This document shows, in pieces, positions 44,101 to 54,580 of a stretch of 64,000 nt of DNA. Position 1 is the stretch's first letter, and each line of letters begins with the position of its first letter. Below the pieces are notes generated by a model, which was given only the letters and a program-made list of their open reading frames with translations, had not been told where the DNA came from and searched no databases. This stretch comes from Bacteroidetes bacterium UBA1935 (lineage in GTDB: Bacteria; Bacteroidota; Bacteroidia; Chitinophagales; Chitinophagaceae): positions 186,001-250,000 of the forward strand of contig DDFF01000007.1 of the NCBI GenBank assembly GCA_002337045.1. Direction: 5' to 3'. A program made the translations under genes and the position numbers.

Positions 44101-46524
44101 ATGGAGCAACCCAACCAACAGCAGATATCTGAAAAGATACTGAAACAGTTTAACTCGTCGTTCGACTTTAAGCGATTGCTAGGCACTATTGTCAGCAACT
44201 GGTATTGGTTTGTCCTGTCCATATCTATCACTGTAACTGCGGGTTTCCTATATCTGCGTTATACTACCCGTGTCTATGAAATAGGCAGCTCTATACTGAT
44301 AGACGAAGCGCAGGATAATGTTGCGCAAAATGTATTGAGCAAGCTCGATCCGCAGAACGATAAATCTAAAGTCAACCTCTTTAACGAACAGGTAGTACTG
44401 CAATCGCAGGATATGATTGCCAAAGTGGTCGATTCGCTTGCGCTGAATGTGCGTTACTGGGCAAGAGGCCGCATCAAAGAGACAGAGATTTATAAAGAGT
44501 CTCCTATAAAAGTTGTGTTCGATACTACAGGCCTAACGGGCGGTACTGTTGAACTGAAGATAAAACAGGTGATGGAAGGCCAGTTTGAAGTAACTAATGG
44601 TGGTACTGCAGACAAAGTGCTGTACGACACATGGGTACGCAAACCGTACGGTCGTTTCAAAATCATGTATACCAACGGTGTTGGTGTTAATAGGGGCTAC
44701 CTGAAGAGTACCGAATTTATTGTAAAAGCAGAGCCACGTGTTGCTGCTATAGGCCGTGTAACAGGTTTATTTACCGTAGCCCTTAATGACGGACGTACCA
44801 GCCTTCTTGGCCTCAGCTATACAGATAATATTCCGCAACGTGGTGTAGATTTCATGAACGTACTGATATACTTCTATCAGAAAAACGAGCTTGAAAATAT
44901 CAACAAGAAAGCTGAAAAAACACGCGCTTTCCTGAAAGCCAAGAAAGCAAATATTAAAGACGAGTTGAGGTTCATCGACTCTATGCAGGTAGATATCAAA
45001 CTGAATAATGATATCGTAGACCCTACCGCACAAACAGAGCAGTTTATGAGTGCAAAAACTGCTTCTGAAACAAAGATGGATGAACTCTTGATGGCCAAGC
45101 AATCGCTGGAGAGCATGAAGCGAACAGTAATGGGCATGTCTAGCAATCGTTTTTCTATACTCAGTATAGCATCTGAAGATCCAACCCTCGCACAACTGAT
45201 AGGTTCGCACAACGACATAGTAGTAAAAAGAGAAGCCTTTGCTCGCAGCGTAGGGCCAGAGCATCCTACGCTAAAAGAGTACGAAATATCTATTCTGGAA
45301 CAACGTAAGCGCATCATACTTGCCTGCGACAATGCTATTGCGAAGCTAAATATCACCTTACAGAACGCTGCTAAAAATGCAGCAGAATACACCAGCCGCA
45401 TACGCAATACACCAAACGTAGAACGCAATATCAAAGACGTATCTCGTGGTTATGATGTATTGCAACAAACATATTTATTGCTCTACCAAAAAGACGTAGA
45501 GAATGAAATATCGGTATATGCAGCCACCAACAAATCGAAAGTAATTGTTGTACCGTTTGCTACTTCTGATCCTATTAAGCCTGTTCCTAAAACTATCTAT
45601 GCAATTGTATTCCTCCTCGGCTTGCTGATACCTGGTGGTTACCTTGTCATTCGCGAAATGCTGAACAACAAAGTAATCAACGACCACGATATTGAATCGC
45701 TAACCAACATACCTATTGTTGGTAGCATCAGCCGCGTAGAGGCTGCCAGCACAAGAGAAAATACAATAGTTGTAGGCCCGCACATACGCACAGGTGTTGC
45801 AGAGCAGTTCCGCCTTATCCGTGCCAACCTCGAGTTTATGGCTGCGGCAAACAATAATCGTGTATTCATGATTACATCCAGCTCCAGCGGCGAGGGTAAA
45901 TCATTTATCTCTATCAACTTGGGTATTACAATGACACTTGCCAAAAAGCGTGTTGTCATTATGGAGTTCGACCTCAGGAAACCTAAAATATCTCAATACC
46001 TCGGCCTGCCAAATCATGGCGGTATCAGTAGCTACCTTGCAGGGCTTGGGGATCTTGATATTGCCATCAAAGCATCGGGCATACACGAGAACCTGTACAT
46101 AGCCAACTGCGGACCAATACCACCAAACCCCGGTGAGTTGTTGGTATTGCCAAAGACAGGACAAATGATAGAACAACTGAAAGAAATGTTTGATGTTGTT
46201 ATCATCGATACTGCACCTATCGGGCTTGTATCAGATGCATTGGTATTGTCGCAATACGCAGGCATCAATCTGTTTGTAATACGCCAGTCTTATACCATCA
46301 AAGACCAGGTACGCATGTTTGATGTGCTGCACAAAGACGGTAAAATTCAAAACCCTGCTATCATATTTAACGGTGTTGAATTCCTTAAGAAATACGGATA
46401 CGGGTATGGTGGCAGCGGATATGGGTATTCTTATGGTTATGGATACGGATATGGCTACTACGAAGAAACAAACCCTAAAAAGAAGCAGAACGGTAGCAGT
46501 TTAAAAGGATTTTTTACAAAATAA
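44101..46524 (+). CDS. Wzc-type tyrosine kinase / polysaccharide co-polymerase
   Basis: The 807-residue protein has two membrane helices (about 33-50 and 497-516) flanking a periplasmic Wzz domain with coiled coil, then a cytoplasmic BY-kinase with Walker A SSSSGEGKSF, Walker A' VIMEFDLRKPK and Walker B VVIIDTAPI. The C-terminal 40 residues are a Gly-Tyr repeat with 11 tyrosines (coded by 46393-46461), the autophosphorylation cluster. It controls chain length and export with the Wza-like protein. A matching low-molecular-weight phosphatase is not in the window. Confidence 0.94.
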   Translation: MEQPNQQQISEKILKQFNSSFDFKRLLGTIVSNWYWFVLSISITVTAGFLYLRYTTRVYEIGSSILIDEAQDNVAQNVLSKLDPQNDKSKVNLFNEQVVLQSQDMIAKVVDSLALNVRYWARGRIKETEIYKESPIKVVFDTTGLTGGTVELKIKQVMEGQFEVTNGGTADKVLYDTWVRKPYGRFKIMYTNGVGVNRGYLKSTEFIVKAEPRVAAIGRVTGLFTVALNDGRTSLLGLSYTDNIPQRGVDFMNVLIYFYQKNELENINKKAEKTRAFLKAKKANIKDELRFIDSMQVDIKLNNDIVDPTAQTEQFMSAKTASETKMDELLMAKQSLESMKRTVMGMSSNRFSILSIASEDPTLAQLIGSHNDIVVKREAFARSVGPEHPTLKEYEISILEQRKRIILACDNAIAKLNITLQNAAKNAAEYTSRIRNTPNVERNIKDVSRGYDVLQQTYLLLYQKDVENEISVYAATNKSKVIVVPFATSDPIKPVPKTIYAIVFLLGLLIPGGYLVIREMLNNKVINDHDIESLTNIPIVGSISRVEAASTRENTIVVGPHIRTGVAEQFRLIRANLEFMAAANNNRVFMITSSSSGEGKSFISINLGITMTLAKKRVVIMEFDLRKPKISQYLGLPNHGGISSYLAGLGDLDIAIKASGIHENLYIANCGPIPPNPGELLVLPKTGQMIEQLKEMFDVVIIDTAPIGLVSDALVLSQYAGINLFVIRQSYTIKDQVRMFDVLHKDGKIQNPAIIFNGVEFLKKYGYGYGGSGYGYSYGYGYGYGYYEETNPKKKQNGSSLKGFFTK

Positions 46525-46589
46525 GAGAGAACGGTATAAAACCCGTTCACATATCAATAACAAGGCGGACGTAGTATCTGTAAGGCTAT

Positions 46590-48395
46590 ATGGGTAGTTT
46601 TACAGCGCCAAACATAGAGGGCTTTGTAATGAATTTAAAACAACTGGGGGCAGTAGCTAGTGCTTCCAAACTATACAAGCTGTTTACACCTGCACAGAAA
46701 AAACATTTTCTGTGGTTGGTATTTTTTACGTTCATCAGCTCATTGACCGACCTGATAGGTCTTGGTTTTGTAATACCAGTTGTAGGTCTTGTACTGTCCG
46801 AAGACTTTCACAAAACAATGACGGCCACAGTGCCTTTCTTAGGCAACTTTACAAAAACACAGTTACTACTCTACACAGTATCTACCTTCTTTGTCATTAT
46901 CATCCTGAAAAATGCTTTCGGGTTATACATTAATAAACTGCAGGTAAATTTTGTGCGCAACCTGTACGTATCATCATCCATGAACGTATTGGAAAGGATA
47001 TACGAACGTCCGCTGCTTGACATACAGAAAGACACATCCAACGATCTTGTTACAAAACTAACATATTATCAGTCTGCACTTTGCAGCAACGCTGCCATAT
47101 CTACTATCATACTGATAAATGAAGCTATCATTTTCATACTTACGGCTATCAGTACTTGTTTTTGGGACTGGAAACTATTTCTGTTGCTGATTGGTGTAAT
47201 GGCGCCTAGCCTGGGATTATTCTACAATCGTGTTAAGAACATGATAAAACAGGCAGGCTTGGAAAAAACAGAAAATGCTACCAGGCTCTACGCCAGTGCA
47301 CAAGAAATGATATTTGGCTACACAGATATCAAAATAGCAGGCACAGAAAGGAACTTTAAAGAGCGATTCAGAGGCTTTGCAAAAAATTATAGTATATATC
47401 AAGGCAGGCTCGATTTTATGATGTTTATACCTACGCGCATCATTGAGATAACAATCTTCCTTTGTATTATCCTGATACTCCTATATGGTGTATTCGTGTT
47501 GAAAGACACTGGAAAGATTGTATCTACTATCAGCTTCTTCTCCGTGATAGCGTATCGCAGCATCCCATCTGTTAACAGATTTGTGATAGCTATGAACAAC
47601 CTGAACTCTACAGAATTTGTTTTCAACGATCCGGATTTTATTCCAAGAGAAGAAAAAGAAGCTCCTGTAGCAGAGCCTATCAACTACAATAACAATATTA
47701 TTTTCGACCACGTATCTTATCAATATCCCGGAGATAATAACTACGTAATTAACGATTGCAACATCACCATTAAAAAAGGTGAAAAAGTAGGCTTCATAGG
47801 TAAGTCAGGTGCGGGTAAATCTACACTGATTGGTAATATACTTGGCTTCCTCTACCCTACTCAGGGACAGATAAAAATTGACGGTACTAAGCTGGACAGA
47901 AGCAATGTTGCACAATGGTGGAAGATACTAGGCTATGTAAGGCAAGAGGTTTTTGTCATGAACAAAACCTTTGCTGAAAACATAGCCATTGGCGAAACTG
48001 CAGACCAGATAGACAAACAACGCATGGACAAAGCAGTTCGTTTATCGAGCCTTGACGAGTTGGTTAGAGGCTGGCCTGAAGGTATTAATACGATGCTAAA
48101 TGAAAGAGGCAACAATCTTTCAGGTGGACAGAAACAACGTATTGCGATAGCACGTGCTATATATAAAGGTGCACAGGTGTTAATATTTGACGAAGCTACA
48201 TCTGCACTGGATTCGAAAACAGAAGAAGAAATTACAAACTCTATCCGTGAGCTTGGCCACGAAGACCTTACTATCATCATCATAGCACACAGGTATACAT
48301 CGCTTAAATACTGCGACAAAATATACGAGCTCAACAAAGGCAGTGTAGCTGCTAGCTATACATACGATGAACTGATAAAACACCGTAGCCACTAA
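46590..48395 (+). CDS. ABC transporter, fused permease-ATPase (PglK-like flippase)
   Basis: The 601-residue half-transporter has six N-terminal helices (about 40-340) and an ATPase domain with Walker A IGKSGAGKST, signature NLSGGQKQRIAIARA, Walker B VLIFDEATSALD and H-loop IAHR. It most resembles PglK/MsbA-type exporters that flip lipid-linked sugars, and in a locus without Wzx it is the likely flippase. A later in-frame ATG at 46629 is an alternative start. Confidence 0.88.
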   Translation: MGSFTAPNIEGFVMNLKQLGAVASASKLYKLFTPAQKKHFLWLVFFTFISSLTDLIGLGFVIPVVGLVLSEDFHKTMTATVPFLGNFTKTQLLLYTVSTFFVIIILKNAFGLYINKLQVNFVRNLYVSSSMNVLERIYERPLLDIQKDTSNDLVTKLTYYQSALCSNAAISTIILINEAIIFILTAISTCFWDWKLFLLLIGVMAPSLGLFYNRVKNMIKQAGLEKTENATRLYASAQEMIFGYTDIKIAGTERNFKERFRGFAKNYSIYQGRLDFMMFIPTRIIEITIFLCIILILLYGVFVLKDTGKIVSTISFFSVIAYRSIPSVNRFVIAMNNLNSTEFVFNDPDFIPREEKEAPVAEPINYNNNIIFDHVSYQYPGDNNYVINDCNITIKKGEKVGFIGKSGAGKSTLIGNILGFLYPTQGQIKIDGTKLDRSNVAQWWKILGYVRQEVFVMNKTFAENIAIGETADQIDKQRMDKAVRLSSLDELVRGWPEGINTMLNERGNNLSGGQKQRIAIARAIYKGAQVLIFDEATSALDSKTEEEITNSIRELGHEDLTIIIIAHRYTSLKYCDKIYELNKGSVAASYTYDELIKHRSH

Positions 48396-48400
48396 CAGAT

Positions 48401-49342
48401 ATGAAAGTAAGTATAATCATGTGTTCTTATAATACCGAAGCCTTTATCAAAGAGGCTATTGAGAGCATATTGCATCAAACTTACACCAACTGGGAGCTCA
48501 TTATCAGTGATGATAAATCTACTGACGGCACCATAAGCATCATAAAGCAATATACAAGCGACCCTCGCATAAAGCTTTATGAGCATAAAGAAAATAAAGG
48601 CTACGTAGCTAACAAAAACAGAGCCTTTAGCTATGCATCAGGCGATTTGTTAACGCAACTGGATGCTGATGATAACTGCCCGGCAAACAGACTAGCATTG
48701 CAGGTTAGTATTTTTGAAAAGTACCCTGACATAAAAATATGCGGTAGCAATTACGATATTATTGACACTGCAAGCAACATACTGCAAAGCAAAAAACAGG
48801 ATAAGGATTTTCTAATAACAGAACTGATGCTGGAATACCCTTTCTGGTTTCCGGGGCTGATGTTCAGAAAAGAACTGATTACAGAATTCGGACTGTTTTC
48901 AGAATACTTCGATGGCATATATGGCGATGACCACTACTGGGCAATGCGTGTGAACAAGAAGTATCCTATATACTTTCTTAAAGAAGCATTGTATGGTTAT
49001 CGTATCAATCCGAATTCTATTACAAATGTCTTCGATAAGCCACGTAAACTGATAGCACAGGATATTATTGCAAAACTGCACAGACAGCTGAGTAGTTCCG
49101 GTACCGACTTACTATCACAAGGGAAGGATGAGGAAATGCTGGCATTTGAAGAAAGTCTGTACAGGAATAATAAACTGATGGCAGAACGCTATCGCCAATG
49201 GGCTGCAAAAGCAATAGACAAAAGGCACTGGAAGCAGGCTACAGACCTTATAAAAAAATGCATTGCAACCGGCAAAGCAGACAGCACAGCATACAGAACA
49301 ATATTTTATTACATCAAGAAAAGATATTTAGGCGCCAATTGA
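48401..49342 (+). CDS. Family 2 glycosyltransferase
   Basis: The 313-residue GT-A enzyme has VSIIMCSYNTEAFIKEAI, the nucleotide motif SDDKSTDGT (about 34-42), the metal motif QLDADD (about 85-90) and YGDDHYWAMR (about 173-182), where Asp may be the catalytic base. Inverting transfer of a sugar to the growing glycan is expected; donor and acceptor are unknown. It starts five bases after the ABC gene and overlaps the next by four. Confidence 0.9.
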   Translation: MKVSIIMCSYNTEAFIKEAIESILHQTYTNWELIISDDKSTDGTISIIKQYTSDPRIKLYEHKENKGYVANKNRAFSYASGDLLTQLDADDNCPANRLALQVSIFEKYPDIKICGSNYDIIDTASNILQSKKQDKDFLITELMLEYPFWFPGLMFRKELITEFGLFSEYFDGIYGDDHYWAMRVNKKYPIYFLKEALYGYRINPNSITNVFDKPRKLIAQDIIAKLHRQLSSSGTDLLSQGKDEEMLAFEESLYRNNKLMAERYRQWAAKAIDKRHWKQATDLIKKCIATGKADSTAYRTIFYYIKKRYLGAN

Positions 49343-50568
49343 AAAGACTGAACATTCTATTAGCTACTGAAGTAATACACCCCGGTGGTGCAGAAACTTT
49401 CGTATTGCGTCTTTCAAACGCGCTGAAACAGTGTGGGCACAAGGTTCACATTTTTATATTTTATGAAGACAATTTCAATGAAGGGCTTTATAAAATGTTT
49501 GCCCCTGATGTACCATTGACGATTGCCTACATACCTTTTTCATGGTTGATGTCTAAGATTGATGCAGCGCTTTTCAGAATGAATATAGATTTCAGTTGCA
49601 GAAATTATTTCATCAAGCGTTCATTGTCAAAGCTTATCAAAAAGGAAAAAACTAAAATCATACACAGCAACCTGCTAAAGTCTGATAAGATATGCCTGCA
49701 GGTAGCTTCTAAGTTCTCCATACCGGTCATCACAACTATACATGGGGACTATTTGCAGTTTTATAATAAGACACAGAGCAAAATACCTATACCACTACTT
49801 CACTACAAAGAAAAAGCACTTAAAAACATCAAAGAGCTGGACGAGATTGTTTGTATATCCGACAAACAACTACAGTTCTTCAACGATAAGTTTGAACCAA
49901 TAGTACGTGGTAAGCTTGCCAAAATATACAATGGCTACGACGGCATACCATCTCCCGATGCTCGCTCACTCAAAAAGCTGTTAGGTATTCCTGAAAACGA
50001 TTTTGTATTCGGGATGGTGTCCCGAGGCATAGCTGAAAAAGGCTGGGAAGTAGCTATCGAAGCATTCCTGAAATTGAATGCACCGAATACACATCTGGTG
50101 CTTGTTGGCGAGAGTGAGTACATGAGAGCATTGAGCAACTCGTACTCATCATACAAAAACATTTACTTCACAGGGCATTCTGATAAACCACTCGATTGGA
50201 TCAAAATAATGGATGTTGGTCTTTTGCCTACAACATACCCATCAGAGAGTTTACCAACTATTATAATTGAATACTTATGCTGCGGTATACCGAGCGTCGC
50301 ATCAGATGCGGGTGAAATAGTAAACATGTTGCAATACGAAGGCAAGCAGGCAGGACTTGTAATACCGATAGTAAATGGCAGCGTATCTGTAGATGGTGTA
50401 AAAGATGCTATGCAGCAATACCTAACAGACAAACAGTTTTACGAAGAGCATAAAGCAAATGCAGTGCTATGCTATAATCAGTTTGATATGGATAAATGTC
50501 TGGCATCGTATTACAACATTTATTACAATTCAATACTGGATAAAATCGAACAGCAATCATCTAACTAA
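49339..50568 (+). CDS. Family 4 glycosyltransferase
   Basis: The 409-residue GT-B enzyme starts KRLNILLATEVIHPGGAETF and has the retaining EX7E site ESLPTIIIE near residue 300 with a following SDAGEIVNM. The frame is open 47 codons upstream inside the previous gene, but the TTG at 49339, overlapping the previous stop (TTGA), gives the normal N-terminus. Sugar specificity unknown. Confidence 0.88.
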   Translation: MKRLNILLATEVIHPGGAETFVLRLSNALKQCGHKVHIFIFYEDNFNEGLYKMFAPDVPLTIAYIPFSWLMSKIDAALFRMNIDFSCRNYFIKRSLSKLIKKEKTKIIHSNLLKSDKICLQVASKFSIPVITTIHGDYLQFYNKTQSKIPIPLLHYKEKALKNIKELDEIVCISDKQLQFFNDKFEPIVRGKLAKIYNGYDGIPSPDARSLKKLLGIPENDFVFGMVSRGIAEKGWEVAIEAFLKLNAPNTHLVLVGESEYMRALSNSYSSYKNIYFTGHSDKPLDWIKIMDVGLLPTTYPSESLPTIIIEYLCCGIPSVASDAGEIVNMLQYEGKQAGLVIPIVNGSVSVDGVKDAMQQYLTDKQFYEEHKANAVLCYNQFDMDKCLASYYNIYYNSILDKIEQQSSN

Positions 50569-50579
50569 ACAATATCCAC

Positions 50580-51470
50580 ATGCGATTTGCTATAAGAGAC
50601 GATGATACCAACTTCTTTACAACTCCCGCAGAGTTGCAGCAATGCTATGGCGATATATGGCATGAATTCGCACCTACGCTTTGCCTGATATCGAAAGTAA
50701 AAGGTGACTGGGCAAAATGGGTTCACCAAATATATAAAGACAAACAAGATACCGACTGGGCTGCCTGGACAGCAGACAATACCCCACACCCTATTGAAAG
50801 CAATACAGAATTGGTAGCATTTCTGAAAGAAAAAATAAAAGACGGAAAGCTGGATGTTGGCTACCATGCCAAATACCATCGCAATGAAGACAGTTCTTTA
50901 CCAAAGGAAATGTCTAACAACTATGTACGTGGCGCAGAGTACTTTACCAACAGAGATGTTACTAATGAAATAAAAGAAGAAGTAACACACCTTAACAAGC
51001 TACTGAACACAAATATTTCTGTATTTACTCCACCACAAAATCTGCTTTCACAACAAGGTTATGAATGTGTATTAAACGCAGGGCTGAATCTATGTGGTGG
51101 TGGCATTACTTTTTATAAAAAAGAAAAAGACCTGCAAGGGCTCATTAATATAGGAAAGCAACTTGCTTTTAAACTCATCAATAAAGAAGCCGATTACCCA
51201 CGCGTACTGCGTTATAGCAATCATACAGAGATTGCATATCACTATCCGCTGCAACCGGGCACAAGACTTAAAAGCCTGATAGACGATTTTGAAATGGTAC
51301 GCAAGTACAATGGCGATTTCGTGCTTTCAACCCACTATGTAGAGTTTGATTACTCTATGGTATATGATGAGAATATTACCATGAAGCACGTGCTGATGGA
51401 CTTTCTCGATTATATATCCAAGTACAGCGATGTACAAAAAATGTCTTTATCACAACTATTGAAACATTAA
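50580..51470 (+). CDS. NodB-like polysaccharide deacetylase family protein
   Basis: The 296-residue protein shows a diverged CE4 site: acidic IRDDDTNFF (Asp7-Asp9), HAKYH (His96, His100) equivalent to the H(S/T)xxH metal motif, FTPPQN near 150 as motif 3 and STHYVEFD near 254 as the C-terminal His motif. It could remove N-acetyl groups from a sugar of the glycan, in the cytoplasm because there is no signal peptide. It lies between GT4 genes. The family match is weak, so substrate and activity are inference. Confidence 0.65.
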   Translation: MRFAIRDDDTNFFTTPAELQQCYGDIWHEFAPTLCLISKVKGDWAKWVHQIYKDKQDTDWAAWTADNTPHPIESNTELVAFLKEKIKDGKLDVGYHAKYHRNEDSSLPKEMSNNYVRGAEYFTNRDVTNEIKEEVTHLNKLLNTNISVFTPPQNLLSQQGYECVLNAGLNLCGGGITFYKKEKDLQGLINIGKQLAFKLINKEADYPRVLRYSNHTEIAYHYPLQPGTRLKSLIDDFEMVRKYNGDFVLSTHYVEFDYSMVYDENITMKHVLMDFLDYISKYSDVQKMSLSQLLKH

Positions 51471-51473
51471 CGC

Positions 51474-52697
51474 TTGAAAACTGACAAAAAAATATTGGTC
51501 GTTTCATTCCAATCGCTCACCGCGAATAGCGGTGCGGGGATGGCACGTCTTGGCTACTACCTTTCCGAACAACTGGATAAACGAGGTGTACTGCAAGATT
51601 TTATTGTTTATTCAAAAGGCAAGTTCAATACATCTTTCAAATCATCGCCTGTATCTTACTGGTCAAGGCATATATTGTTTCTGCTCAATTTTCTTGATAA
51701 GAAGCTACACTTTGCTCCCTATAAGTTCAGATATGTGCAAGAGCTGATATTCGACTTTCTGTGCGTAAATAAAGTAACAAAAGATACAGGTATACTATTT
51801 GTAACACAGCCCTACCTGCCACGCACATTCAGAAAGGCTAAAAAGCTGGGGATTGAAATCATATTCATTCCCGCAAACCCTGAAGAGAACTATATCTGCA
51901 ATATTGTAACAGAAGAACAGAACAAGCTGAATATCCATGCGGTGGATGCTTATACATATCCCAAACGCATACAGTTGTTCAATGAATCTGTAAACTATAT
52001 AGATAAAGTAATAGGCACCTATCCTACGGTGTATGAGACCTATAAGAACGCTGCATATAAAGGACAAGTAATCAAAATGATTGGCCACCTGAAGCCTGAC
52101 TTCAAGCCATTAACTATTGACAACAAAGAGGTAACCACAGGTACTTTTGTAGTTGGCTATCTGGCACACACGGTTGCGCTAAAGGGCTTGCACTATCTGA
52201 TAGAAGCATGGAAAATGCTGATGCAGGAACATACTGAATACAACATTAAGCTCCTGATTGCAGGTAAAGTAGATACTGCTATTGAGCAATATATCAACGA
52301 AAAATACCCATCACTACCCAAAACAGAAAAGCTTGGCAGAATACCTGATATAAAAGAATTCTACAAGCAACTACACTTATTTGTAGTACCTAGCCTGATA
52401 GATGGTGGCCCCTATACGGCACTGGAAGCTGCGCACTATGCAGTACCTGTAGTTATTACAGAGAATTGCGGATCAGCAGAGCTGTTATCACGAAACGAAT
52501 CCGGATGTAGTATAGTACCTATCAGAGATGCAGCCGCTATTAAAAACGAAATAGAAAAAGCATACAACAACCGTTCGGCATCTCTAAAAATGGGAATGAA
52601 TGCGAAACACAATCTTGACACTTACCGGATGGATGAATTAATAACAGATATTGCCAACTATTTAGAAAATAATTTAATAAAGATAAACGCTAACTAA
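51474..52697 (+). CDS. Family 4 glycosyltransferase, duplicated copy A
   Basis: The 407-residue GT-B protein has VVSFQSLTANSGAGMARLGYYLSEQL at the start and the nucleotide-sugar site SLIDGGPYTALEAAHYAVPVV near residue 305. It is closely related to the product at 54581-55771, sharing the SGAGMARLG start and many following positions. The start is a TTG three bases after the previous stop. It precedes the first asparagine-synthase-like gene. Confidence 0.88.
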   Translation: MKTDKKILVVSFQSLTANSGAGMARLGYYLSEQLDKRGVLQDFIVYSKGKFNTSFKSSPVSYWSRHILFLLNFLDKKLHFAPYKFRYVQELIFDFLCVNKVTKDTGILFVTQPYLPRTFRKAKKLGIEIIFIPANPEENYICNIVTEEQNKLNIHAVDAYTYPKRIQLFNESVNYIDKVIGTYPTVYETYKNAAYKGQVIKMIGHLKPDFKPLTIDNKEVTTGTFVVGYLAHTVALKGLHYLIEAWKMLMQEHTEYNIKLLIAGKVDTAIEQYINEKYPSLPKTEKLGRIPDIKEFYKQLHLFVVPSLIDGGPYTALEAAHYAVPVVITENCGSAELLSRNESGCSIVPIRDAAAIKNEIEKAYNNRSASLKMGMNAKHNLDTYRMDELITDIANYLENNLIKINAN

Positions 52698-52700
52698 CGC

Positions 52701-54569
52701 ATGTGTGGCATAGCCGGTTGCAGAGGCAAATATGATGACAAAACAATAGCTGCGTCCTTCGATAGCATCAGACATCGCGGGCCCGACGCTAATGGCATCT
52801 TCAAGCATCAGGATGTAACCCTCATGCATCACAGACTTTCCATCATAGACCTGAGCGAACTGGGTGCACAGCCTTACCACTACGAACACCTGAGCATGGT
52901 GTATAATGGTGAGGTATACAATTTTAAAAAAGTAAAAGCCGAACTGATTTCTCTGGGTTATGAATTCATATCAACATCCGACACAGAAGTAATCATCAAA
53001 GCATTCCACAAATGGGGCATTGAAGCTGTGCATAGATTCATCGGGATGTTTGCCATTGCACTGTTCGATAAAAAAGAAGACTGCATTTATCTGTTAAGAG
53101 ATCGCTTTGGCGTAAAACCATTGTACTACACTACAACAGGCGGCTTTGCTTTTGGCAGCGAATTGCGCAGTATCCTGCCATTTATACCTAAGCGTACAAT
53201 AGACCAAAATGCTGTTTACGAATACTTCAGGTTTGGTTATATATCTGAAGAAAAAACAATCTTTAAAGAAGCTAAGAAGTTACTATCAGGCTACTACCTG
53301 AAATACAAAGACGGCAAAGCCCGAGCATATTGCTATTGGGATGCAAAATTAATCACCTCTCAATCTCACCCTAAACTAAGTGAAAGTGAATGGCAGGAGC
53401 TTCTGCACAAGGAATTGATTGAGGCATTCAGCCTTCGTATGGTATCGGATGTACCTGTAGGTGTGTTTCTGAGTGGTGGCATAGACAGTTCTTTGGTTTC
53501 TGCTATTCTGCAAAAGCATTATGGCAAAATCAACACATTTACCATTGGCTTCGATCATGAAAGATATAACGAAGCGCCGTATGCACGTCAGGTAGCACAA
53601 CATTTAGGCACCAATCATACAGAGTTTACACTCAATACACAGGAAGCATTCAGCATCTTGGAGAAATTTTATGATATATACGATGAGCCTTATGCAGACT
53701 CGTCAGGCATTCCTAGTACTATCGTTTCTCGCTTGGCTGCAGAGCAAGGCATAAAAGTTGTACTATCAGCCAATGGCGGTGATGAATTGTTTGCAGGCTA
53801 CAGGCACTATCATACAACACTCAGCTACTACAATCGCTTTTTGTCTATACCATCAGCTATACGCCATACAATGAAATGGAGTACAGGTGCGCTATACAAA
53901 AGCGGATTGATGAAATATGTATACACAAAAAACACAGAGCATCGTGTAGCAGTATTAAACGAGCTACTGGGCGTAAATGAATTGGGCGATTTCTATAATT
54001 CGTTCCTTGCTAATCAGGGCCATCTAGAAATGCTATCGTTACTAAAACAAAATGGTCGCGATACGCAAGACACAGAACTGGTGCAGGATGACATGACAGG
54101 CCTGATGATATATGATATTGGCCACTACCTGCCTGACGATCTGCTGGTAAAGATGGATAGGGCAACTATGTACAATAGCATAGAGGGTCGTGAACCGTTT
54201 CTTGACCACAGGTTGGTAAAAATTGCCTGCCAGATGCCCGTAGACTTGAAGTGGCGCAACAATGAAAGTAAATGGATTCTTAAACAAATCCTTAGCGAAT
54301 ACATACCCCGAGAAATGTTTACACGTCCGAAGATGGGCTTTTCTATCCCTATCTTCAACTGGTTCAGCCAGCATATGGATGTGCTCTTTGATTATTACCT
54401 CACAAAAGAGAAACTGGATAAAACAAACATATTTAATACCGCTACTGTTCTTAATGAGTATGAAAAATACAAGTGGAACAAGCAGAACAACAAGGAATAC
54501 AACATTGAAAAAATGTGGCGTATCCTAAGTTTTATGATGTGGTGGGATAAATGGTGTGAGAAACTGTAA
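52701..54569 (+). CDS. asnB: Asparagine-synthase-like glutamine amidotransferase 1
   Basis: The 622-residue protein begins MCGIAG, giving the N-terminal nucleophile Cys2 of class II glutamine amidotransferases, and has the synthetase PP-loop LSGGIDSSLVSA (about 255-266). In a glycan locus such proteins often amidate a uronic acid, as known for some O-antigen genes, instead of making asparagine. It sits between the two paralogous GT4 genes, four bases after copy A. Confidence 0.9.
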   Translation: MCGIAGCRGKYDDKTIAASFDSIRHRGPDANGIFKHQDVTLMHHRLSIIDLSELGAQPYHYEHLSMVYNGEVYNFKKVKAELISLGYEFISTSDTEVIIKAFHKWGIEAVHRFIGMFAIALFDKKEDCIYLLRDRFGVKPLYYTTTGGFAFGSELRSILPFIPKRTIDQNAVYEYFRFGYISEEKTIFKEAKKLLSGYYLKYKDGKARAYCYWDAKLITSQSHPKLSESEWQELLHKELIEAFSLRMVSDVPVGVFLSGGIDSSLVSAILQKHYGKINTFTIGFDHERYNEAPYARQVAQHLGTNHTEFTLNTQEAFSILEKFYDIYDEPYADSSGIPSTIVSRLAAEQGIKVVLSANGGDELFAGYRHYHTTLSYYNRFLSIPSAIRHTMKWSTGALYKSGLMKYVYTKNTEHRVAVLNELLGVNELGDFYNSFLANQGHLEMLSLLKQNGRDTQDTELVQDDMTGLMIYDIGHYLPDDLLVKMDRATMYNSIEGREPFLDHRLVKIACQMPVDLKWRNNESKWILKQILSEYIPREMFTRPKMGFSIPIFNWFSQHMDVLFDYYLTKEKLDKTNIFNTATVLNEYEKYKWNKQNNKEYNIEKMWRILSFMMWWDKWCEKL

Positions 54570-54580
54570 CATATAAAGAG

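Noticed and set aside
46590..48395. MsbA lipid A exporter
   Set aside because: The domain plan is the same, but the position inside a glycan locus without Wzx favours a PglK-like flippase.
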